Positions 25,781-33,158 of a stretch of DNA of 64,000 nucleotides are shown in pieces; the stretch's first letter is position 1; every line of letters begins with the position of its first letter. The stretch spans positions 31,242-95,241 of the forward strand of contig JBJEJW010000066.1 in NCBI GenBank assembly GCA_051878315.1, given 5' to 3'. Below the pieces are notes generated by a model that saw only the letters and a program-made list of their open reading frames with translations, made no database searches and was not told the origin of the DNA. The position numbers were made by a program, and so were the translations under genes. Origin of the DNA: W0P28-013 sp051878315 (GTDB lineage Bacteria; Bacteroidota; Bacteroidia; Bacteroidales; Paludibacteraceae).

Positions 25781-27013
25781 ATGATAAAGATGATGAAATA
25801 CCGTTTCCTCCCGTTAGTGTTGTTACTGTCGATATTGTCGATGCCATTGGTGGCACAGACGCGGCAACAGTTGGAGGCGCAGAAGAAAAAAACGCTCGAA
25901 AGTTTGGCACAAACCAATAAATTGCTTGACGAAACGAAAAAATCGAGGCAGGGTAGCGAGAATAAAATCAATTTGTTGAAACGTAGTATCAATGAACGCA
26001 ATGCACTCATCAAATCGTTGAACGGCGAAATCGGGTTGCTGGAACAAAACATCGTACAACTCGAGGAAGAGAAGAAAGTGTTGGAAGACAAATTGGCCTT
26101 TCAGAAAGCGGATTATGCGCGTTTGGTGCGCGAAACGCACGCACGACGCAACTATTTTTCGCCGTTGTTGTTCATTTTGTCGTCCGATAATTTTAGTCAG
26201 GCTTATCGGCGTTTTCGTTACCTGCAAGAATTAAGTAATTATCGTAAACGACAAGTGTCAGAGATATTGCGACTGACCGACGATTTGGAGGCCAAAGGGT
26301 TGGCTCTGCAGTCCGATATGGCCGATAAAGGGCGTGTGATGAGCGAAAAGGAACGCGAGGCCAAGAAATTAGAGTCCGACCGTCAACGGGAAAAACAGAT
26401 GCTGAGCGAATTGCAAAAGAAAGAGGCCGATTTGAAAGCCAAACAGAAAAAACAGCAGAAAAAGGCTGATGAGTTGAATGCGAAAATCCAAAAATTGGTG
26501 GCTGCCGAAATTCAAAAAGAGGAAGAACGTCGGCGCAAAGAGGCCGCCAAACAAGGTAAACCTGTTTATCAAATGAGTAAGGATGAACAGTTGGTAGCCG
26601 GCAATTTCGAGAAAAATAAAGGGAAATTGCCTCTGCCGGTGGAGCGAGGTTTCATCAGCGGACATTTTGGTGTGCAGCCTCATCCGGTATTGCCGCATGT
26701 TACTACCAACAACAAGGGAATTTATATTCAAACCCCGGCCGGCTCGAAAGCACGTGCCATCTTCGACGGCGTGGTAACAAAATGTTTCATGGTGCCGGGA
26801 AGCAACAGCTCGGTCATCGTAAAACATGGCAATTATCGCACCGTCTATTCCAATCTGACGGAAATTTATGTCAAAGAGGGTGATAAAGTCACCACCAAAC
26901 AAGCGATTGGCAAAATCTTCGTCGATACGGAGAACGATAACAAAACCGAACTATATTTGATGCTGTACAAGGATACCGAAATCCTGAATCCAGAATTGTG
27001 GCTGGCAAAATAA
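25781..27013 (+). CDS. EnvC-like murein hydrolase activator (degenerate LytM domain)
   Basis: 410 residues with a signal peptide (about 6-26, ending VAQT). A long coiled coil (about 27-120 and 170-260, rich in K, E and Q) precedes a C-terminal LytM fold (about 285-405). The zinc ligands of active M23 peptidases are missing: the HxxxD position reads NNKGIYIQ, the YAH position reads VYSNL and the HLH position reads ELYLML. This is the EnvC pattern, in which the domain activates cell-wall amidases rather than cutting itself. The amidase at 36.1 kb is a candidate partner (inference). It is last in the dut operon. Confidence 0.85.
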   Translation: MIKMMKYRFLPLVLLLSILSMPLVAQTRQQLEAQKKKTLESLAQTNKLLDETKKSRQGSENKINLLKRSINERNALIKSLNGEIGLLEQNIVQLEEEKKVLEDKLAFQKADYARLVRETHARRNYFSPLLFILSSDNFSQAYRRFRYLQELSNYRKRQVSEILRLTDDLEAKGLALQSDMADKGRVMSEKEREAKKLESDRQREKQMLSELQKKEADLKAKQKKQQKKADELNAKIQKLVAAEIQKEEERRRKEAAKQGKPVYQMSKDEQLVAGNFEKNKGKLPLPVERGFISGHFGVQPHPVLPHVTTNNKGIYIQTPAGSKARAIFDGVVTKCFMVPGSNSSVIVKHGNYRTVYSNLTEIYVKEGDKVTTKQAIGKIFVDTENDNKTELYLMLYKDTEILNPELWLAK

Positions 27014-27032
27014 GTTGTTGATTGTCAGGATA

Positions 27033-27956
27033 TTATTCGCAAACGAAGTAATAGACGAGTTTGAACCCCGTGTCGAAATAACTAAACTTGCGTACCACTT
27101 GCGATTGCGTTGCCGCATGATTGCTGTATAACGCGCTTTCGGTCAGACGATTGACCGGGACTCCGAATTTGGTGTCGCTGATGGATAGTAGCGATAAATT
27201 GCTTGTAGCAAGCAACTTGTAGTTGTTGACTGCCACGTCGGCATAAAGTCCGAGACCGATTTTATCACCATTTTTCAATTTGAAGTTGTATGTGCCGTCC
27301 ACGGCGATGGCAATCCATGCGTAGGGAAACGAAATGAGTTTTCCGGTGCTTGTCATGCTGTTCGAACCGGTTGCCAATGCTAACGCATTGTCTATTTCAA
27401 CGTCGTAGAGCGGATAGTAACAGCGTAGGTCGGCCTGCTGTAAAGTCTGTTGGTAATTTGCTGACAATGCGATGATGGCTTTCGGACCGATGTTGAGCGT
27501 TACATGTTTGAAATCGAGCGTGAGTTGCAGCGGGATGCCGAGGTACCATTGGTTGTGTCGTTCGTTCAGTTGCCCGATGGTATAGTACACGTCCATGGCA
27601 TCGCGTTCGACATCGATGGTGGAGTAATTGTCGGTGTAAGGATTGGCTATATAGTGGCTTGCGGCGTATGTGATATCGAATCCTAAACGTATGCCAACAC
27701 CGTGCCACAATAGCGCATACGACATTTCGAGGCCGGCATGTATGTCGGGACGGAATGCTCCGAAATCGGATTGGTAGGTAAGCCCCGATGTGCCGAGGCG
27801 TGCACCGATAACCACATGGCGTGCCGAGGGCGTTTTGCTGCGGTAACTACTGCCGCGTTGACTACTGATGCAGTTGCATTCTTCTGCAACTGCCGTAGCG
27901 CAAGTGGCGGTGAACAACAGCCATACGAGGAGTGTCGGTTTCAGGTGGTGGAACAT
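27033..27956 (-). CDS. Outer membrane beta-barrel protein, function unknown
   Basis: 307 residues. A signal peptide (about 1-24, ending AVAEE) is followed by a short Cys-containing stretch (CNCISSQRG) and then alternating beta-strand pattern. The pattern includes HVVIGARLGTSGLTYQSDFG, then PYAWIAIAVDGTYNFKLKNG, and a terminal aromatic strand FKLVYYFVCE. It resembles small porin-like barrels of Bacteroidota, without a family I can name. It lies 9 nt downstream of the large T9SS cargo gene on the same strand, so the two are probably co-transcribed, and the barrel could help display or anchor that protein (inference). Confidence 0.7.
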   Translation of the reverse strand: MFHHLKPTLLVWLLFTATCATAVAEECNCISSQRGSSYRSKTPSARHVVIGARLGTSGLTYQSDFGAFRPDIHAGLEMSYALLWHGVGIRLGFDITYAASHYIANPYTDNYSTIDVERDAMDVYYTIGQLNERHNQWYLGIPLQLTLDFKHVTLNIGPKAIIALSANYQQTLQQADLRCYYPLYDVEIDNALALATGSNSMTSTGKLISFPYAWIAIAVDGTYNFKLKNGDKIGLGLYADVAVNNYKLLATSNLSLLSISDTKFGVPVNRLTESALYSNHAATQSQVVRKFSYFDTGFKLVYYFVCE

Positions 27957-27965
27957 GCTGGCGCG

Positions 27966-30900
27966 TTAGTTGACGATGAGTTTGACGTTGAATATTTGGC
28001 CAAGTCCTGTAACGACTTTGATGTTATAGATGCCGGCTGCCAGATTGGACGGTAATACAATTGGATACGTTGTCGGTTCCAAATGGTAGTAGAGTAACCC
28101 GACGTTGTCGTATATATCGACATAAAGACCTTGTTTGTCGCTTTCGCTAAAATAATATTCGATGACGGCACTTTGCCCTGTTGCGACAGGATTGGGAATA
28201 ATTGTTAGCGCATGGGCGTTGACACATTGTGTTTCGGAAACGAAAATATGCGCTGTACCGTCGTCTATGATGAGCAGACGCAGCATATAACAACCGTCGA
28301 GCATTTGGTTTTCGGTATAATAGTCGTCGGTAGCACCATCGATACGTTCGCCGTTGTGATACCATTGATAGCGCATTTGTGTATAGTTTGGTACAAGAGT
28401 GTAGGCTTTACGGTTGTTGCAGAGCATTATCCAATCGTATTTGTTTATAATGAGGTCTTCGACATACGTTCCGTCTGCCGTGCAGTTCATTATCAAATGG
28501 GTGATGGCTGTGCTGTCGCATGGTGTGGCGTTGCTGGTTGTGGCAGGGTAACGCTCGATGATGGTGGTATCGGTATAGAATAGGTGCCCATTGTAGGTGA
28601 TGGTGTCGCAAAACAGAATCGTTTGCTCACTCTCTTGTGTTTCGAATACTTGAATATTGACGAAACGGTTGCCGCAAGTGGATGTTGTTTGTCCTGTTTC
28701 TAAAAATGTGGTGTCGGCCGTGTAGGTGATGCCATCGTATTCGACGCGTCCGCAGCCGGTCAGAGTAAGTGTTTCGGTGTCGTTGAGTATATCTATCGGC
28801 AGTATGTTCGATACGACGTAACAATGTTCAAGCGATTCGTTGCCTTGCTCGGTAACGATGAGACGGAACAGATAGTGTTCGGCATCGCTTATTTGGTAAA
28901 TTTCGGACAATGACGAACCGGCGAAGTAACGCCATTTATTGATGGGCGTCCATGTAACGCCGTCGTCGGCACTGGTTTGCCATTGGCAGACCAATGGTGG
29001 TGTCAGTGTGCCGTTGTTTTTGAATGTGCCGCTGAAAATAGCATAGTTGTATAGGCAAACGGGTGCGTTTGGCACAAGTTCTATGGCGAGAGATGCCGAT
29101 TGGGTAATCGATAGATAGATGGTGGCGGTGTCGGCAAAGTCGTCGCAGTTGATGCTGTATTGCAGTGAGTCGAGATCTCCATGCGATAGCAAGGCGTTGC
29201 CGTAGATGAGCGAATCGGCTTGGATGACGGCTGTAGCGCCGGCTTGTGTCGGCTGTGTGAGGAGTGCGAATGTCGGCGTGGCGCATGTCCATGTATCGTT
29301 GCCCGAAAGTTGAATGGCTACTATGCTGTCGCAAACGGACAAATAGGCGGTGTCGTTGCATGCTGTTACGTGTTCGCAGTGGCGGACGGTCAGTTCCAAG
29401 GTTACGATGCTGTCGCAACCTGCCACCGCTTGCAACGTATCCGAATAGTAACCTGATGTGTTAAGATATTGATTATTAAAAAAGAACGAATCGTCTTCGC
29501 AGATGCGTTTTTGTATAGTGCTTCGTATTTCTGGTTTTATTTGCAAATTGAGCACAACGACGCTGTCGCACCCTGTTGCTGTGGTCAGCGTGTCGTTGTA
29601 AGTGCCACTTTGTGCGCGGTATTTCCCACCGAATAACAGCGAATCGCCGTAGCAAAGTTCGTGGCTGTATGTAGTTCTGATTTCCGGTTTGATACGCAGA
29701 TTGAGTGTTACTATGCTGTCGCAGCCAAATAGGGTGGTCAGTGTGTCGGTGTAGGTGCCGCTTTGTGTGCGGAATTGTCCGGCGAACAGCAGCGAATCGC
29801 CATGACAAATCTCTTGGTAGAGAATGGAGCGTATTTCCTGTCGGATTTGTAGCGTGAGTGTTACGATGCTGTCGCAGCCCGATATGTCGGTCAGTGTGTC
29901 GATGTAGGTGCCGCTTTGCGTGCGATATGTTCCGCCGAAGAACAGCGAATCGCCGTAGCAGATGCGCCTGAAAAGCGGTGTGCGTATCTCGTCGCGTATG
30001 TGCAGTGCCAGCGTTACGATGCTGTCGCAACCCGATATGGCGGTCAGTGTGTCGTTGTAGGTGCCGCTTTGCGTGCGATATTTTCCGCCAAATAGTAGCG
30101 AGTCGCCGTAGCATATTTCTTGGGATAACGATGTGCGTATTTCGTCGCGTACGTGTAGTTTCAGCGTTACGATGCTGTCGCAGCCCGATGCCGTGGTCAG
30201 CGTGTCGGTGTAGGTGCCTGCTGTCGTGAGGGTTTTGCCGTTGAACCAATAACTTTCGCCGGCGCATACGGTGTCGGGAAAAGTGTGTCGTATCTCTTTG
30301 ACTGATAGATGAATAGGATCGCTCATGGCACGACAGTTTATTTGGTCCAGACCGCCTTGCGAGGCTACCGCCAAACGGTAATAACCTTCGTTCGACAGTG
30401 TGGCGTTGTCCAACGTCAGTGTGGTGCTGTTGCTGCCGATGGTTACCCAGTCGTCTTGCGATGTCAGATTGCCTGTCGTGCTGTAGAGCCAGCGGTAGGC
30501 GAGCGGTTCGGTGAAGGTGCCGTTGTTGGTGAATGTACCTTCAAACGTGGTGGTGCCGCCACTGCAAATGGTGTCGGCGGCGGTCACGCTCACCGGCGGC
30601 AGACAAAGGCGCACTTCGATGTCGTCGAGGGCAAAATCGTTGCCGCTACCTGCTCCTGCACTGTTGGAGATAGTTAATTTGACGGCGCTAACCCCTGTCG
30701 GTATTCTCAATGATACGCTTACTTGGTGCCAAGTGGACGATTTGCGCCAATCGTCTTTCTCCGGCAGGGTCGCATCAGGCGCAATGGGACCTGTGGTGAA
30801 ACGCCTAAATTCGTGGCCGGTTTCGGCATCGCTGATGACGAATAGGAGGTTGGGCTCCACGGTGTAATAACCTTTTGATGTGCGCTGGCTCTGGTCATAG

Positions 30901-31364
30901 TACGTGAACACATTGGCCACATAGGCGGAGAAATAGAGTTGGGCACCGGCACATAAACCGGTCAGTTCGGTGGTGTAGAAGGTGTGTGCGCCGGCTTTTC
31001 CGTCCACTTGCAAAAAATAACCGCGTGTATAATCGTTCGGATAGGTGTGGTCGTCCTGAATATACCACTGCGAATATTTCGCATTGATGGTGTCGCCGTT
31101 GGCGTAGCCTTTTTTGGTAACAAGGTAACTACCGGCAAACATGGAGCCGCCTAATCTCGACTTGTTCTGGTAGTAAGCCTTGTCCATGGCCGTTATCGGC
31201 GTGGTCGAAATCCGCGGGTCGTCAACCGAATTGCCGCCGAAATCCTCTTTGAATAACAGTGTACCATTTGGGCAGGTCTGCGCCGACACAGGCAGAGCAG
31301 GCACAAGTATAGCCGCTGCTATTTGTACCCAAACGAACCATCGAAAAACTTGCTGCCGTGTCAT
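27966..31364 (-). CDS. Large T9SS-exported repeat protein with type A sorting domain
   Basis: 1132 residues from the ATG at 31362-31364; the frame upstream to 31574 overlaps aroC and is rejected. A signal peptide (about 1-29, ending PVSAQT) leads to an N-terminal lectin/jelly-roll-like part (LLFKEDFGGNS; GNDFALDDIEVRLC) and an Ig-like unit. Six 51-residue tandem repeats follow, each carrying ICYGDSLLFGGKYRTQSGTY and GCDSIVTL elements. Further Ig-like parts follow, then a C-terminal secretion signal (ALTIIPNPVATGQSAVIEYY to NVKLIVN) of the T9SS type A class. It is probably a surface adhesin or matrix protein. The porPKLMN genes needed for export are in this window. Confidence 0.85.
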   Translation of the reverse strand: MTRQQVFRWFVWVQIAAAILVPALPVSAQTCPNGTLLFKEDFGGNSVDDPRISTTPITAMDKAYYQNKSRLGGSMFAGSYLVTKKGYANGDTINAKYSQWYIQDDHTYPNDYTRGYFLQVDGKAGAHTFYTTELTGLCAGAQLYFSAYVANVFTYYDQSQRTSKGYYTVEPNLLFVISDAETGHEFRRFTTGPIAPDATLPEKDDWRKSSTWHQVSVSLRIPTGVSAVKLTISNSAGAGSGNDFALDDIEVRLCLPPVSVTAADTICSGGTTTFEGTFTNNGTFTEPLAYRWLYSTTGNLTSQDDWVTIGSNSTTLTLDNATLSNEGYYRLAVASQGGLDQINCRAMSDPIHLSVKEIRHTFPDTVCAGESYWFNGKTLTTAGTYTDTLTTASGCDSIVTLKLHVRDEIRTSLSQEICYGDSLLFGGKYRTQSGTYNDTLTAISGCDSIVTLALHIRDEIRTPLFRRICYGDSLFFGGTYRTQSGTYIDTLTDISGCDSIVTLTLQIRQEIRSILYQEICHGDSLLFAGQFRTQSGTYTDTLTTLFGCDSIVTLNLRIKPEIRTTYSHELCYGDSLLFGGKYRAQSGTYNDTLTTATGCDSVVVLNLQIKPEIRSTIQKRICEDDSFFFNNQYLNTSGYYSDTLQAVAGCDSIVTLELTVRHCEHVTACNDTAYLSVCDSIVAIQLSGNDTWTCATPTFALLTQPTQAGATAVIQADSLIYGNALLSHGDLDSLQYSINCDDFADTATIYLSITQSASLAIELVPNAPVCLYNYAIFSGTFKNNGTLTPPLVCQWQTSADDGVTWTPINKWRYFAGSSLSEIYQISDAEHYLFRLIVTEQGNESLEHCYVVSNILPIDILNDTETLTLTGCGRVEYDGITYTADTTFLETGQTTSTCGNRFVNIQVFETQESEQTILFCDTITYNGHLFYTDTTIIERYPATTSNATPCDSTAITHLIMNCTADGTYVEDLIINKYDWIMLCNNRKAYTLVPNYTQMRYQWYHNGERIDGATDDYYTENQMLDGCYMLRLLIIDDGTAHIFVSETQCVNAHALTIIPNPVATGQSAVIEYYFSESDKQGLYVDIYDNVGLLYYHLEPTTYPIVLPSNLAAGIYNIKVVTGLGQIFNVKLIVN
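29379..30296 (-). repeat. Six tandem 153-bp repeats (51 residues each) inside the T9SS cargo gene
   Basis: The codons for GCDSIVTL recur with an exact 153-nt period, the shared DNA motif beginning near 29401, 29554, 29707, 29860, 30013 and 30166. The units have diverged in sequence but not in length. Consensus features are EIR, IC.GDSL.F, GTY.DTL and GCDSIVTL.L. Confidence 0.9.
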
Positions 31365-31476
31365 CTTATATAATATGGTGTAGTACGTTTTTTTCGTGTG
31401 TGCAAAGATAAAGTTTTTTTTGCTAATGTGGTTAAGGAAAATCACATTTTTTTTGACGTTCGATGGCTTCGACAAC

Positions 31477-32553
31477 TTACATGGTGGCGCTTCGATTTTG
31501 CAAATAGGCGTCGAACAGCACGATGGCTGCCATGGTCTCGACCACAGGCACGGCGCGCGGCACCACACACGCATCGTGCCGGCCGTGTGCCGACAATTCT
31601 ACGGCGTTGCCGTCCGTGTCGATGGTTTGCTGCGCTTGGCTGATGGTGGGCGTCGGCTTGAAAACGACTCTGAAATAGATGTCGGCGCCATTGGTGATGC
31701 CGCCTTGAATGCCGCCGGCGAAATTGGTGCGTGTGCCAATGTGTTCGTGGTCGGCGTAAAAAGCGTCGTTGAGGCAACTGCCCGTGAGCGCCACATGTTC
31801 AAAACCGCTGCCGTAGTCGAATCCTTTGGCCGCATTTATCGATAGCATGGCGTAGGCCAATTCGGCTTGCAACTTGCCGTATAGCGGTTCGCCAAGTCCT
31901 ATCGGGACACCGCTGATGACACACTGCACGATGCCGCCTATCGAGTCGCCTTGGCGGCGGCAGGTATCGATTAGTTCGACCATTTGCTTGGCGGTTGCTG
32001 CGTCGGGACAGCGCACTATGTTGTTCTCCGTTTGTGTCAAATCGAGCTCTTGGTACGGCTTGTTTACCGCGATGTTGCCTATCTGTGCCGTGTATGCTGC
32101 GATGTGAACGCCGATGCTGCGTAAGGCAAGTTTGGCAATGGCGCCGGCCACAATGCGCGCGGCTGTCTCGCGTGCCGAAGCGCGTCCGCCGCCACGATAG
32201 TCGCGTATGCCGTATTTTTGCTGATAGGTGTAGTCGGCATGGCCGGGGCGATAGACGTTTTTCAGATGCTCGTAGTCGCTGCTGCGATGGTCGGTGTTTG
32301 CGATGCAAAACCCGATAGGCGCGCCGGTGGTTTTGCCGTCGAATATGCCCGACAAAAATTCAACGCGGTCGGCTTCGTGCCGTTGTGTCGTGATGGACGA
32401 TTGTCCGGGCTTGCGACGATCAAGTTCGGCTTGCACGAATGCCGTATCGATGTCGATGCCGGCCGGGCAACCATCGATGATGCCACCGATGGCTGTGCCG
32501 TGCGATTCACCAAAAGTTGTCAGGCGGAAAATATGTCCGAATGTGTTACTCAT
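31477..32553 (-). CDS. aroC: Chorismate synthase
   Basis: 358 residues from the ATG at 32551-32553; an upstream Met five codons earlier lies inside slyD. It converts 5-enolpyruvylshikimate-3-phosphate to chorismate with reduced FMN, the last common step of aromatic amino acid synthesis. Family signatures are GESHGTAIGGIIDGCPAG near the start, YGIRDYRGGGRASARETAAR (about 120-140) and GGIQGGITNG with RTNFAGG (about 285-300). The start is 5 nt after the slyD stop, so the two are an operon. Confidence 0.95.
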   Translation of the reverse strand: MSNTFGHIFRLTTFGESHGTAIGGIIDGCPAGIDIDTAFVQAELDRRKPGQSSITTQRHEADRVEFLSGIFDGKTTGAPIGFCIANTDHRSSDYEHLKNVYRPGHADYTYQQKYGIRDYRGGGRASARETAARIVAGAIAKLALRSIGVHIAAYTAQIGNIAVNKPYQELDLTQTENNIVRCPDAATAKQMVELIDTCRRQGDSIGGIVQCVISGVPIGLGEPLYGKLQAELAYAMLSINAAKGFDYGSGFEHVALTGSCLNDAFYADHEHIGTRTNFAGGIQGGITNGADIYFRVVFKPTPTISQAQQTIDTDGNAVELSAHGRHDACVVPRAVPVVETMAAIVLFDAYLQNRSATM

Positions 32554-32558
32554 GGCGT

Positions 32559-33113
32559 TTAGCAGCAACCTCCGTTACATCCTCCGTTGCATTCGCCACC
32601 GCACGAGTCGCACCCGCATCCGCATCCGCCCGACATGGCACGCAGGTCTTCTTCGGTGGGTTCGTGTACGTCCAATACCGTACCTTTGAAGTAAAGGTCT
32701 TCGCCCGACAGCGGATGATTCAAATCAACGGTTACGGCATCGGATTTTACCTCTACAACTTCGGCATTGATGCGTTGACCTTCGCTATCGACAAGTGGTA
32801 CAATAGCGCCGGGATAAACGCCTTTTTCGTCGATTTTGCCCTCGATTTCAAAAATTTTGCGCGGCAGGTCGATAACGCTGGCTTCGTCGTATTCGCCGTA
32901 AGCATCGGCGCAGGGAATCATAAAATCGAATGTGTCGCCGGTCGATAGACCCGACAAGTTTTCTTCAAATTTTGGTAACATCATGCCTAATCCGAAAAAA
33001 AACTTCAGTGGTTGACCGTTTTCGGTCTCTTCCATCAATTCCATGGTGCCGTCTTCGTTTTTGACGAATAACTTGTAATCGACGGCCACGAGTAGATTGT
33101 TTGCAATTTTCAT
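32559..33113 (-). CDS. slyD: SlyD-type FKBP peptidyl-prolyl isomerase with Cys-rich tail
   Basis: 184 residues. The FKBP core (about 1-70 and 125-150) is split by an insert-in-flap domain (about 75-120), as in SlyD: LKFFFGLGMMLPKFEENL and DAYGEYDEASVIDLPRKIF are typical. After LRAMSGG the tail holds eight Cys in 21 residues (CGCGCDSCGGEC then NGGCNGGCC) and no His, unlike the His-rich E. coli tail. SlyD is a folding catalyst and nickel-binding chaperone; the tail is a likely metal site. It lies 5 nt ahead of aroC. Confidence 0.92.
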   Translation of the reverse strand: MKIANNLLVAVDYKLFVKNEDGTMELMEETENGQPLKFFFGLGMMLPKFEENLSGLSTGDTFDFMIPCADAYGEYDEASVIDLPRKIFEIEGKIDEKGVYPGAIVPLVDSEGQRINAEVVEVKSDAVTVDLNHPLSGEDLYFKGTVLDVHEPTEEDLRAMSGGCGCGCDSCGGECNGGCNGGCC

Positions 33114-33158
33114 TGTGATAATTTGATTTGTAAGTTTATAATAATTTTGTTTCTGTCG

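Noticed and set aside
29379..30296. CRISPR-like or minisatellite array
   Set aside because: The 153-bp units are contiguous, coding in one frame, and diverged in sequence; they are protein repeats, not spacers with constant repeats.
31365..31574. Longer start for the T9SS cargo protein
   Set aside because: The extra 70 codons overlap the end of aroC and precede a clear signal peptide at the shorter start.
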